The notes beneath the pieces were generated by a model. The model was not told the origin of the DNA, did not search any database, and saw nothing but the letters and a program-made list of their open reading frames with translations. Position numbers and translations under genes: made by a program. Positions 51,831 through 62,684 of a stretch of DNA of 64,000 nt are shown here, in pieces; the stretch's first letter is position 1; each line of letters begins with the position of its first letter. Source of the DNA: Cordylochernes scorpioides (taxonomy: Eukaryota > Arthropoda > Arachnida > Pseudoscorpiones > Chernetidae); the NCBI GenBank assembly GCA_030710605.1, contig CP092870.1:95238941-95302940 (forward strand), given 5' to 3'.

Positions 51831-52280
51831 GAAATATATACACTCATGGAGACAAAAACTTAAGGAAGGTGTACCATTTAGCATGTATATCGGTATTCAG
51901 ACAATAACTCTGAAAGTAAAGTTTTTTTTACTAGATTGATGCACAGTGCCATCGTTCTGATGTACAATTGAAGGGAGAGGTACCTCTTTTGGTATATTTC
52001 TAATTTTTAAGAGGTCAATAATATATAAGTCACACAATATGAGACCTATATATTTTAAAGTAGAAAATTAAGAAAGACAAACTTCAGGATGACATGGCAA
52101 TTTGCTTAAGGCAACAAGAACTAATTAAAATTTATAAAATACCAGAGATAAATCAAGTTTAAACAGAATAGCAAAATATATAAATATCAAAATTAATTAT
52201 TGTAACGTAGAAAATCAGGAAAGACAAAACTCCAGGATGACACAGCAATTTATTTAAGACATACAATAATTTGTAAAATA
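51831..52280. other. MITE-B fragment and unassigned AT-rich DNA
   Basis: 51838-51920 is a MITE-B end. 52060-52260 has two similar blocks around AGAAAGACAAACTTCAGGAT and AGGAAAGACAAAACTCCAGG. Confidence 0.45.
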
Positions 52281-52444
52281 CACCTATCCCCCGATTTACA
52301 CGGTAGATACGTTCCTGAGAAAAACGTTTAAATCGGGGGATAGGTGTACACAGATATAAAAATAAAATGCATTGACAGGTTAAAATATGCAGTCAGCACA
52401 TAAGCTCGGGATTCCTCGTGAGATGTGTACACAGCGCATGTGTA
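52281..52444. mobile_element. MITE-D, truncated
   Basis: TACACCTATCCCCCGATTTA, inner GGTAGATACGTTCCTGAGAA, then GATGTGTACACAGCGCATGT; the other terminus is missing. Confidence 0.75.
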
Positions 52445-52479
52445 ACCCATAGGCTCCTGGACAAAACAAAATCAACATT

Positions 52480-52870
52480 TATCAACATATAAGCAATGAG
52501 GGATGTTTATAATACACTATAATGCGGCTTGTGATTGTAAAATGACATTTCAAAATTATCCCTCATGTGTTTCTTTTGAGACGAATAATCAAAATTAATT
52601 TTAAGGAGAAATAACGATTATTTCTAACCTTAGGGATGAGATATGAAAGGATGAATTGTGAAGAGTAATGATAAACGGAAAAATAAAATTATCCAGGGTT
52701 GGGAATCGAACCCAGAGTGTTCCGCTTACCGGGCAAATACCATGTCCACTAGGTTACCCTGGACATATTTTTCCGTTCGTAAATAATACATAAAGTAATT
52801 TATAATACAATATAATGCGGCTTGTGATGCTTGCGGCTACATGCGGGATAATTTTGAAATGAGGGAAGTT
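52480..52870 (-). mobile_element. SINE3, tRNA-Thr-like head
   Basis: The - strand head GTCCAGGGTAACCTAGTGG ... GGTTCGATTCCC (A and B boxes) sits in the middle, with AATGCGGCTTGTGATTGTAA blocks on both sides as in the copy at 56250-56650. Inner tRNA arm is close to the one at 19550. Confidence 0.65.
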
Positions 52871-53089
52871 TTCAGAGTAGCTAAATATAAATAATATTGT
52901 AGCGTAGAAATGTCTTGGAATATCTTAAGATGTCAAAGTATTTATTGATGGCGTCAGTATGACTAGTCAGTCAGTCTAGACGCCAATCAGAGAGAGATAT
53001 TTATAACCCAGGGAACGCCAACTACCCGGGAAGTCCAGCTCACCAGTATGGACTAGTGTTGAGCGCTTTTACTCACGTCCTGTTTTGAT
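52871..53089. other. Unassigned stretch
   Basis: Leads into the LINE remnant; no separate feature. Confidence 0.4.
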
Positions 53090-53560
53090 TGCTGAGTTGA
53101 ACCAGTTGACCAGAAAGTTCTATGCTGAGGTTGAGTCTGGAAGACTGGCCATAGATCTAGGATTGAGGTGGGTCAGTCCAAGCAGCTGTTTGTATCCTAT
53201 GTCTTAGGAATGCTGGACAGCTGAAGAGAAGATGATCGACTGTCTGTGGCTCTTCTGAACAGTGGATGCAGGTTGGGTCTGTTTCAGGATGCACACGTGT
53301 AATGTCTATCAGTACATGGCTATGGTCTGTGAGGATGGTGGTGGTGGCCTCTCCATGGCGGATTTTTGGTAGAAATTTAAGGAGATGGCTTGGAGTGGAA
53401 GCAATTCTCCTGAGGGATCTGGTCGAATGGTCTTGGGAATATAATACAGTCCATGATGATAGAGCAGGCTTACGTGTTAGGTTTCGAGCATGAGTTCAAG
53501 GCAGGGTGGAGTATGAGCGTGGTAGGTCAGAAGTAGCGGCGATTTTTGCTGCGCATCTAC
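53090..53560 (-). pseudogene. LINE pol C-terminal remnant
   Basis: The - strand translation has CIHCSEEPQTVDHLLFSC (CxxC...H...C finger) preceded by TDHSHVLIDITRVHPETDPT. Stops and shifts elsewhere. Different family from LINE1-3. Confidence 0.6.
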
Positions 53561-53659
53561 AGCTAGAGAATATTGAACAAGCAAGCTAAGGAACCTTTAT
53601 GATGGTTTTACAAATATAAAGTAATAAATCTGTTTTAAATATTTACATTGAATATTTTT

Positions 53660-54297
53660 AACAACAACAACAAAAAAGCCTTTATTAAGACACTATTGTC
53701 TTACAAGGGGATTCCCCTAAAAGGTTATTCTATATACAGTTACGAGCGTCATGCGTTCTTAATAATTCTTCATCTCTGTCACCGTTTGCTTTTTTTTTTT
53801 TGGAATGGCGCTCTCCTATTGGTTGGCTACGATCACGCCACCTTTGCCCCCCCCCCCCCCCCACTCGCTTTTTGGTTTTTGTAACTATTGTGTTGGAGCG
53901 GGTCGCTCCTTAAATAATCTATTGTTAACAATACCTCATCATAGGTCCGCAAATATCGAAAGTATAGGTATGTAGCTTTTGTACGGGTAGATATGTACAT
54001 GAGTGAGGAGGAAAAGCAATTTAGAGGGGAGGGAGAGCAATCAGCCGTTGTCTGTGGAGTTGAGCACTTCTTCTCTCATTTTATCAGCCGCCTTGAAAAA
54101 TTTAAAATATTTATAAACAAATGTTTTATCCAGCAGGAGAGTAGTAAAGATTTTATATACATGTTGTTCATTGTAGTGAGTTAGCCCCGAAATTTCGCGA
54201 ATTTCCAGTCTCTTTTCATGTAGGAATGGGCAATGGAAAAGATAGTGGACCAAATTGTCTTGGATGCCAACATTGCAGAAGTAGCAATTTTCATTGA
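53660..54297 (-). mobile_element. LINE2 3' end, split by a Helitron fragment
   Basis: 3' end CAA run, TTTATTAAGACACTATTGTC and coding end (54253-54041, VHYLFHCPFLHEKR...) match 27595-27950 closely. 53729-53909 is the 5' 180 bp of the Helitron family of 29879 (TCTATATACAGTTACGAGCG...GGGTCGCTCCTTAAATAA). Confidence 0.82.
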
Positions 54298-54859
54298 ATA
54301 TTTAAATAATAAAATATTAATTATTTCTTTGCCACAACATAAATACCAAAATTAATAATCTGTATATAAAATATAATGAATACTTTGTCACAATATAATA
54401 AATACTCCACGATTCTATTAGGAGCATAAGCAATACTCCACACGATATATCAGCAAGCAAGTGGAGTGTTTGAAGGAACCAAATAAAGAACAAATCAATT
54501 CGACCGTTGGGTGGGAAACCGATTTCTGTCGGGGAATTTGCATAAAGCCTCAAGAGCAAACAAAGCGGTTAATCTTTTCCCCGGAAATGGATTCTTGGAG
54601 ATTTTTGCTCTTTGTGAACCGGCCATTTCTAGAATAGCCATTCAACCTTTCGACACTCGAACCCTCGCTATGTGTATTGACATTTCTAAATAAATATTTA
54701 GGAAGAAATACCGTTTTTATTGGGTTATATATACCTTTATTACGTCTTATATATGTTAAAAGCGTATTTACGCACACTTGGCCTTAAATGGCCTAAATTT
54801 CCTGATTTCTTGGGAAGCCTCTCAAGAACCAAATTTTTGATCGTTTAGGTACAGCCTGC
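54298..54859. other. Unassigned AT-rich DNA
   Basis: No supported feature. Confidence 0.5.
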
Positions 54860-54901
54860 ACCACGCAGACGAGGGCCAACAGCCCGAAACGCGTTTGTGG
54901 T
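54860..54901 (+). ncRNA. Hammerhead copy with one core substitution
   Basis: ACCACG, CAGACGA, GGGC / GCCC around CAACA, GAA, ACGCGT, T, TGTGGT. It is the same sequence type as 23083-23124, but U4 of the core is A, and the cleavage triplet is GUU. Likely inactive; useful as a control sequence. Confidence 0.6.
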
Positions 54902-55061
54902 TGACCTTTCTTAATTCATCAAGAAATTGAGTTGACAAATATCATAGAAGAACTCGGATTTACCCAGAATAATCTATTAGCTTGATTGTCTTAATTATAG
55001 AATTTTCCTGTATATAAATTTCACTATTACCTTTATGTGATTAGCTTTAAAAAAAAATAAT

Positions 55062-55308
55062 AATAATACAACAACAACAAAAAGCTTTATTAAGACCTTT
55101 TAGTCTTATACAGATTCTCCAAGCAGAAATGTAGGATCTCTGGTTCAAAATCACATTAATAGGTACCGCTCAGCAAGAGCAACTTAGTTCATGATAATTG
55201 AAACAATGAATAATATGTGAAGGTTATTCACATATTAAACAATTTTTAACGCGGGATTCAATCCCGGTTCATGACTGTCGGGAATCGAGGGTGTTACCTA
55301 CTCGTCCA
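55062..55308 (-). mobile_element. LINE2 3' end followed by SINE2
   Basis: 55062-55137: CAACAACAACAAAAAGC, TTTATTAAGACC and hairpin AAGACCTTTTAGTCTT. 55138-55308: SINE2 inverted with GCGGGATTCAATCCCGG and ACTCGTCCACC. Confidence 0.8.
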
Positions 55309-55497
55309 CCTGCTGAAATGTAGGATACATGCAGGAAAACAGTAATAGTACCTTAATGGTAATATGATATTTATATACAGGAAAAATTATATAAAGACAA
55401 TCAAGCTAATAGATTAGTCTGGCTAAATTGGAGGAAGAGAAATTTATTATATATGGATTTAAATAATAATAATAATAATAATAATAACAATGCTTAT

Positions 55498-55742
55498 TAC
55501 TTAAGAAAAAGGCGTTTCCTTATCGTGCAACTGAAAGTTGCTGATGGCTTGCGCCATATATCGGAATAAATATCAACTATTCTCGTTGGTTTTTAATTAT
55601 TCCAGAATTGGCCAAATACCCATTCTTGATTAATCAATGCTTATTGCTGGTATTTTTACTGTTACTTATGTATGTATCCTACATTTCTACTCGGATAATC
55701 TGTATAAGACTGAAAGGTCTTAATAAAGCTTTTTGTTGCTGT
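55498..55742. mobile_element. MITE-F arm and LINE2 3' end
   Basis: 55498-55640 is one MITE-F arm (GTTGCTGATGGCTTGCGCCA). 55665-55742 (+) is a LINE2 end: AAGACTGAAAGGTCTTAATA then AAGC and TTGTTGCTGTTG. Confidence 0.7.
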
Positions 55743-55958
55743 TGTAAAATATAATTGAGAACAATCTAAATCAATGTTTAGTTGATTTTTGTTTCACTAG
55801 ATGGCGCTCTGCCATCTAAAAAGCGTTCATGTTAGTGGTCAGGGTATTTAAAATATAGATTAAAACCCAGCAGTTCTTCCAGCATATTCAACATAGACAC
55901 CCCCATTGAAACTGTCCCTCTACAACTGGAAACTATTTTTTATATTTGATTTTTTGAA
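55743..55958. other. Unassigned stretch
   Basis: No feature. Confidence 0.5.
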
Positions 55959-56229
55959 TACACCTATCCCCCGATTTACACGGTACTTGTTTTACACGTT
56001 TTCGCTTTTACACGGTTTTCCAAATATTTTTTTTTTTGTTTTTATCGCACTATACTAAAATGCGATATTCTACTCTATACTACCTATGTTGAAAAGAATA
56101 TTAGGAGGCTCTGATTCATGAGGGGGCGAACACCTATTCAGATTTGACAGTTTATTATACACCTATCCCTCGATTTACACGTTTTTCTCAGGAACGTATC
56201 TACCGTGTAAATCGGGGGATAGGTGTATA
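55959..56229. mobile_element. MITE-D with internal replacement
   Basis: Both ends match MITE-D; 56055-56150 is unrelated sequence replacing the usual middle. Confidence 0.75.
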
Positions 56230-56249
56230 TATATGTATTTCTGGGAATC

Positions 56250-56650
56250 TAAAATAAGGTTAGAAATAATCGTTATTTCTCCTTGGAATACATTTTGATT
56301 TTTCGTTGAAAAGAAACTCATGTGGGATAATTTTCAAATTTCGTTTTACAATCACAAGCCGCATTATATTATATTGTATTATAAATTACTTTATGTATTA
56401 TTTACAAACGGAAAAATATGTCCAGGGTAGCCTAGTGGACATGGCATCTACCCGGTAAACGGAACACTGTGGGTTCGATTCCCATCCCTGAACACTTTTA
56501 TTTTCCCGTTTTATCATTACTCTTCACAATTCATCCATTCATACCTCATCCATAAGGTTAGAATTAATCGTTATTTCTCCTTGGAATAAATTTTGATTTT
56601 TCGTTGAAAAGAAACTCATGTGGGATAATTTTCAAATTTCGTTTTAGAAT
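56250..56650 (+). mobile_element. SINE3, tRNA-Thr-like head
   Basis: GTCCAGGGTAGCCTAGTGG ... GTGGGTTCGATTCCC at 56417-56485, flanked on both sides by direct copies of CTCCTTGGAATAMATTTTGA. The anticodon arm no longer pairs fully. Confidence 0.65.
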
Positions 56651-56812
56651 CTCTATTGTATTTATGTTGCACGTCTTTGCGGAGCCAGTGGCCTGATGAA
56701 GAGCAACCGCGCGAAAGCTTGCCTCCCAATATATAAATAAAGAAATTCTGCAAATATATTTTAAAATTTATTCAATTTTTTTTTGTCAGGATATGTCTAA
56801 TTTGTGTTTTCA
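56651..56812. repeat. Hammerhead-like remnant
   Basis: 56690-56730 reads GGC, CTGATGA, a poor stem II, GAAAGCTT, GCC. The core is intact but stem II does not form. Confidence 0.35.
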
Positions 56813-57094
56813 ATACACCTATCTCCCGATTTACACGGTACTTGTTTTACACGTTTTCGCTTTTACACGGTTTTCCAAATAAGTTTTTTTTTTGTTTTTA
56901 TCGCACTATACTAAATCTACTGTGATTGAACACATGCTCTGTGTACACATCTCACGAGGAATCCCGAGCTTATGTGCTGACTACATATTTTAACCTGTCA
57001 ATGCATTTTATTTTTATTTCTGTGTACACCTATCCCCCGATTTACACGTTTTTCTCAGGAACGTATCTACCGTGTAAATCGGGGGATAGGTGTA
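56813..57094. mobile_element. MITE-D, complete
   Basis: ACACCTATCTCCCGATTTAC at the left and the inverse at the right, with an inner second copy of the terminal sequence near 57026. Confidence 0.85.
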
Positions 57095-57769
57095 TATTAA
57101 TTTATAGATAATTTGCCAGAGGTATTGCCATATTGGGTTGGGAGGTCTATTTTTCTATTAATGCTATTTATTTTTAATGATACTAGTGCTTCCAGGAATT
57201 TATATTGTATATAGATGTATATATGCCCGTTGAAGAGCAGAACTTTTGCTCGAAAGCTTGCGAAAATCAAAATAAAAAGAAACCCTTTACCTTAATATTA
57301 TATGCTCTATAGAGAATGTGTTATTTGACGGTTGTTTTTGAGGATCATCTGTAATAAAAGTTTGGGAAAATTGCTGTATTGGCGAGATGGAACAAGAAAC
57401 GAGAGTTTATTTGAAGGGCGATATGGCGATGTCATTATATAAAAAAATCATTTTTGGAAACCCTCCAAATTTGTGGAATCAAATGGCTGTCATTATATCC
57501 ATTGATCCGTGGTGATACTATGAGCCTTCCATAGGAATGTCATTTGCTGCTCGCTAAAACTCTGTTGATGTTTGTAAAGAGGACTTAGTTTCAAACTTGG
57601 GGTATAAACTGTCGAAAATATGAAATGCTGGACCTTTTTTTGGGAGGTCTCGCGTTAACCCTTTCTCCAAAAGTAATAAGCATTTGGAATAAAATACCAA
57701 AGTTTGGTGATATATTCATTTCCGAGGATCAGACTTAAAAAAGTAGAAAGTCTTTTATATCGCCGGTCT
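57095..57769. other. Unassigned stretch
   Basis: 57225-57275 has the GAGCA/TGCTC stem with GAAAGCTTGC, another decayed stem-loop. No gene. Confidence 0.45.
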
Positions 57770-58165
57770 TTTTTTTTTTTTTATTATTTAAAGGAAACAG
57801 GCAATTTTTTTTTCACACTTCGTTATGTCGTATGTCTTCAATAAAGGTCACTGTAATATCTTTCAGAGTTATTGTCCCGATATACATGCTGAAAAGTACA
57901 ACTTCCTTAAGTTTTGTTCATGAGTGTAGACTTGGTTATCTCGTGTGTCTTCAATAAAGGTCACTGTAATATCTTTCAGAGTTATTGTCCGAATCCCAAT
58001 ATACATGCTGAAAGGTACAACTTCCTTAAGTTTTGTCCATGAGTGTATATTGGTTATCTCGTGTCTTCAATAAAGGTCACTGTAATATCTTTCAGAGTTA
58101 TTGTCTGAATCCCGATATACATGCTGAAAGTTACAACTTCCTTAAGTTTTGTCCATGAGTGGGTA
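57770..58165 (-). repeat. MITE-B end in three spaced copies
   Basis: CTTCAATAAAGGTCACTGTA to TTGTCCATGAGTG is repeated at about 57837, 57950 and 58064, a second tandem amplification of the same terminus as at 12957. Confidence 0.8.
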
Positions 58166-58424
58166 AAACACTCCTCAACTTTATATAGTAAGATTTTACC
58201 GACTTCGATGACCCATTATCACACTATTTTCACTGTACTATAATAAAACGTTTTACCAGAAAGCGATTCGCCGAAATAATGTCTCTCAGTAAAAATATTA
58301 CCAAACAAAATGACGACGAGTATTATATATAAAGGTTAGTGAACTTCTATAACACATACTGGTGTGCTTTTCGAAATCCGGATTGAAATTTTGTTTTATA
58401 TAAAAAACACTTTCTAATTATTTA
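58166..58424. other. Unassigned stretch
   Basis: No feature. Confidence 0.5.
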
Positions 58425-58914
58425 TCTCTATATATATAAAAGTCAATTCCTGTCTGTCTGTTTCGCGATAAACTCAAAAACTACTGAACCAATTGGTACC
58501 AAAATTTCCATACATAGGTAAAAGAATACGGGGAAGACGATAGGCTATTTTAAAAAATATATAAATCAATTATTAAAACTATATATTCAAATTATTCAAC
58601 TTAGCTCACGAGCAGCGCCCTCTAGAACACGTGACGTTTTGACGGCGGGGGGCGCCCATTGGCTGCCAGCGAGCACGTGACCTCCCTGCCGCCGGGCACC
58701 CCCCCCCCCCCCCACTCCGAAATAATGGAATCGCCCGGCTGCCGGCCGGTTGGCCATTTCGAGTTCCCACCGCGCGCGGTCCTGGCGTTGGTGACACAGC
58801 TGTGCCAGGTGCCAAAAAAGCCTCGCGGGTGACCTCCGGGAACTACGTCCATCTTCCATATGTAAAATACATTTAATCGTGTAAACCCGGGCGTTGCCCG
58901 GGTCAATCGTCTAG
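58425..58914 (+). mobile_element. Non-autonomous Helitron, complete
   Basis: 5' TCTCTATATATATAAAAGTC after A; 3' hairpin CCCGGGCGTTGCCCGGGTC and CTAG at 58911-58914 before T. It has a GC-rich middle with CCTCGCGGGTGACCTCCGGG shared with the Helitron at 15320. Confidence 0.9.
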
Positions 58915-59460
58915 TAATACAATATAATGCGGCTTGTGATTGTAAAACGACATTTAAAGATTATCCCGCATGAGTTTCTTTTCAACGAAAAATCAAAATT
59001 GATTCCAAGGAGAAATATCGATTATTTATAACCTTAGGGATGAGGTATGAAAGGATGAATTGTGAAGAGTAATGATAAACGGAAAAATAAAAGTGTCCAG
59101 GGATGGGAATTCCCATTCTCCTTGGAATAAATTTTGATTTTTCGTTGAAAAGAAACTCATGCGGGATAATCTTTAAATGTCGTTTTACTTTCTAATTATA
59201 TTAAAATTACTTTAATGGTCCCAGATTCTTGCATGATGTCCAACCCTACCAGTAAATGCAAGTAACTAAACGGGGCTCTGGCACCCTTGTAAGTGCAAAA
59301 ATCGAATTACTTTCTATATATGTAGATATGCATATGTAGATTATATATGAGATCTACTTACAAAAAAAGAAAAGAAAAGAAAAAAAGACGTCGCTAACTA
59401 TCTACCATGATTATCATGGCCTGTAACACCCATAATTGGGATAAGTAAAAATCAAAAGAA
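58915..59460. mobile_element. SINE3 fragment then SINE1 fragment
   Basis: 58915-59190 is SINE3 body in inverted then direct order. 59215-59460 is a SINE1 body and tail, diverged (GTAACACCCATAATTGGGAT). Confidence 0.6.
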
Positions 59461-59534
59461 ACTCTTTGCCCTAATTTTTCCTTATTTGTATATTTCTGGG
59501 AAACTCTATATCATCAGCAACAAATATTTAAATT

Positions 59535-60015
59535 AAAACAACAGCAACAACCAAAAACTTTATTAAGACCATTTGGTCTTATACAGATTCTCCGAGTAGA
59601 AGAGGGTATATACCAAAACAATAGCAATAGTAAATATAATCGGCAATATAAAATGAAAGGATTTAAAAGCAACGAATGTTTCTTTTATACATAATACAAA
59701 CTTCTACTGTCCTTACTACGATGAAAAAATATAATGGGAGGGCCTGGCTCATCAGTGGTGAACCCTCCCAGCGGTTTCGCCAATTTAATCCACCAGACCG
59801 CTTCTCAGAGCTCTAATACTGTATTGTACTGAGAAGCGGTCTGGTGGATTAAATTGGCGAAACCGCTGGGAGGGTTCACCACTGATGAGCCAGGCCCTCA
59901 CATTATATTTTTTCATCGTAGTAAGGACAGCAGAAGTTTGTATTATGTGTATAAAAGAAACATTCGTGCTTTTAAATACTTTCATATTATATGTATAGAT
60001 GACGCGTTATTGCTG
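59535..60015. mobile_element. LINE2 3' end then palindromic MITE-E
   Basis: 59535-59620 (-): CAACAACCAAAAACTTTATT and AAGACCATTTGGTCTT hairpin. 59640-60015: MITE-E palindrome, arms GGGAGGGCCTGGCTCATCAG / inverse, centre near 59820. Confidence 0.8.
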
Positions 60016-60293
60016 TGTGTTAATCGGCAATGTTATTTACAATGTATCAAATACGGGGGAAAGAAAGAGCTTGACATAAACTTATATACAAGCAATCGAG
60101 AACAAGCAGCTCCTTTTCTTAAATAAACAATAATCAGTAGTATTGATAGAAATTTAGATGGGTACAAGTGAAAAGGGGATAAATGCAACAATGTATTTAT
60201 TTATAAATATGCAACAATGTATTTATCTACTTATATATTTGCCTTATTCTGTCTGTTTGTCTGTTTGAAGCTCACGAATGGGATTTTTCATAA

Positions 60294-60364
60294 CCATCGG
60301 TGGTTCAGTGGTAGAATGCTCGCCTGCCACGCGGGCGGCCCGGGTTCGATTCCCGGCCGATGCA
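60294..60364 (+). tRNA. tRNA-Gly(GCC)
   Basis: 71 nt. A box TGGTTCAGTGGTAGAATGC, B box GGTTCGATTCC. Anticodon stem CTCGC / GCGGG with loop CTGCCAC gives GCC. The T arm and six of seven acceptor pairs are intact; the first pair is C-C instead of G-C because base 1 is C. Length and arms match metazoan tRNA-Gly. It is followed by a T-run. It may be a recently captured, near-functional gene, or a tRNA pseudogene. Confidence 0.8.
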
Positions 60365-60380
60365 TTTTTTTTTTTTTTTT
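60365..60380 (+). terminator. Pol III terminator (T-run)
   Basis: A run of about 16 T directly after the tRNA, far longer than the four needed. Confidence 0.75.
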
Positions 60381-60512
60381 ACAATTTTTAAAACTCATTT
60401 ATATATTATACAAGAATGACATCCACGGCGCCAATTTATAATTGTAACGAATAGTATTTGAATAAAAGCATTTAATCGGGTAAAACCCGGGCGTTGCCCG
60501 GGATATTCGTAT

Positions 60513-60829
60513 ATAATAATTGTATAAACGAATGCAAGACAAAATCACCGCGAATGTTTCTTTTTTTTAAGGCAATTTCTTTTTAAGGCAATTATCGTTA
60601 TTTATCGTTAATTTTTGTTTCGATTTTATTAAAAAAAAAACAATATGGTGCCTTTAAAAAATGATCTTTATTACTATGCAGTTTTCTATTTAGTCAATAT
60701 ACCTAAGTTCATGTTGCAAATGTAATTATCTCTATCGATTTAGTAGGTGAAATGCAAAAAAAAAAAAAATCGACATGATGAAATCTTTATGAAAATTCAC
60801 ATTTTTATTTTTATATTTTCAAGACACAC
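60513..60829. other. AT-rich stretch, nothing recognised
   Basis: No feature. Confidence 0.55.
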
Positions 60830-61066
60830 ACAGTTTGGGGCGGGACGTTTCACAAGAGAGACATCCACGGCGCCAATTTATAATTGTAACGAATAGTATT
60901 TTAATTAAAACATTTTAAAAACACACAGTTTGGAACGGGACGTTTCACAAGAGTGACATCCATGGCGCCAATTTATAATTGTAACGAATAGTATTTGAAT
61001 TAAAACGTTTTTAAAATATATACGCACTCGGGTAAAACCCGGGCGTTGCCCGGGCCATTCGTCTAG
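60830..61066 (+). mobile_element. Helitron 3' end with tandem duplication
   Basis: GGGACGTTTCACAAGAG ... GAATAGTATT is repeated twice (about 60838-60910 and 60925-61005), then CCCGGGCGTTGCCCGGGCC and CTAG at 61063-61066. Confidence 0.78.
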
Positions 61067-61929
61067 TTTATTATAAATAGTTAAAGTAAAACTGACTTCT
61101 TTGGATTAAAATTTCGTTCTGATCATACCACAATCAACAAATACATTATTTTGATACCTTTAGACACTTAATAAAATTATATAAAAGGGCGTACCTCGAT
61201 CTGTAAAGAAAATACAATGTGTACAAATTCACTGTACAATAAATTGATAAAGAGGGAGCAATCTCTCGAAATATTTTAAGAAAAAAATGTTTTTTTTTTC
61301 TTTACAGATCCAGGTACGCCCTTTTATATAACCTTAATTAATGGATCGCCTTTTGACTTAAACTTAATAAAATATCAGACGAATATAGAATGATGGTAAC
61401 AATAAAAAAAACACAATTTAAGCGGAATATAATGAAGAAAATATATTTTAAATGTTCTATATAATTACACACAAAATATAGATCTAATTAATAAAACAGT
61501 AGAAAAAATAATCTAAAAAAAATACTATATATAAAAAACAAAAGATTGAAATATCTAATCAGACGATGGTTGTTTGTGTTCCAAGATGACCAGATAAATA
61601 TAAAATTATCTCAGACACCAGATCCAATTTCCTTTGTGCCATGTTGAAGATGTGTTTTTTAATCTCGTATGTCGAGATTACAACTACCGTGTAATTTCTG
61701 GGTACGAGATTATCGTTTTGCTTTAGATCTTTTTATTATTTTTTTTTTATTTCATAATTTCTCGCTATATGAAATATTTGATTGTTTTCTTTTCTATAAG
61801 TAATAGATATTTCATACAAACGTCTTTATGAAGATACTGTAATATTATACTAAGGAATGCATACGAAGGAAAATACTAAAATTAAACCTAAATATTAAAA
61901 AAAATGTGACTTTTAAAATTCTTAATTCA
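61067..61929. repeat. AT-rich DNA with one inverted repeat
   Basis: 61178-61332 is an inverted repeat (AAAGGGCGTACCTCGATCTG / inverse). The rest shows nothing. Confidence 0.55.
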
Positions 61930-62524
61930 CACAGCTTTATTAAGACCACCGGTCTTATACTCGTACAGATTCAACTCAGGAAGGAAGCATAGATGGAGCT
62001 CCTATACTCCACGTAGCGCAGAATCCAACAGCCTCCGACGCATGTCCATTCTTAATTCAAATTGGAGAGAGAAAATGGTAGATTGTGGAACAATGGTAGG
62101 TTAAACTGGCGAAACCGCTGAGAGGGTTCGCCACTGATGAGCCAGGCCCTCCTATTACAAGTATATGTACTTGTACCAATACTTGTATTTTGTAATTGCA
62201 GTAAGCGTATTAGAAAATTGTTATACAGTAAACTATCCTATAACGCGATTAATGTGTTCCGTGTTGTATGAAATCGCGTTATAGGAATTCGCGTTGTACG
62301 AAATAAAACTTGTATAACGCGAATGTTGTTAGGGTAAATTGTTTTATTTTATAACGCGTTATACGAAAATTCGCGTTGTATAAATAAATTTGTCGCAATT
62401 TTTTTTATCGCGTTGTACGAAATCGCGTTGTAAAAACTCGCGTTATAGGAGAGTCTACTGTAATTAAAAAAAAAGAAAATCATACGCGCCAAACATAGTT
62501 TATATTTCACTATACAATATGTAT
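61930..62524. mobile_element. LINE2 3' end; MITE-E with nested MITE-G
   Basis: 61930-62040 (-): GCTTTATTAAGACCACCGG. 62085-62524: MITE-E. Inside it 62225-62462 is MITE-G with TIRs TACAGTAAACTATCCTATAA / inverse and many CGCGTTRTA repeats. Confidence 0.75.
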
Positions 62525-62684
62525 GGTGTTCTCTATATTCTATAATTCTATTTGATTTTTTTAAAAAATCGGATCAATTTGACGCTAATTTTTAAATGAT
62601 TTTCATTATCGTAGGTTTTGGCAGCTATTGTGTTGATCAACCTTGGAAATTTCTGACGTTTAACCCACGTGTGTTTCGACGAAC

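Larger units (their letters stand above)
60226..60512 (+). mobile_element. Helitron containing a tRNA-Gly gene
   Basis: 5' TCTACTTATATATTTGCC after A, as at 11317 and 19701. The 3' side has the family block TAATCGGGTAAAACCCGGGC and hairpin, then ATATTCGTATAT where CTAG is expected, so the terminus is damaged. The tRNA lies 68 nt from the 5' end. Confidence 0.7.

Noticed and set aside
57225-57275. Stem-loop GAGCA/TGCTC with GAAAGCTTGC, also near 42470
   Set aside because: The CUGANGA core reads CCGTTGA, two invariant bases wrong; noted only as a decayed stem-loop.
10286-61066. Search for an autonomous Helitron (Rep/helicase) or Penelope RT/GIY-YIG ORF
   Set aside because: No frame in the window shows these domains; all copies are non-autonomous.
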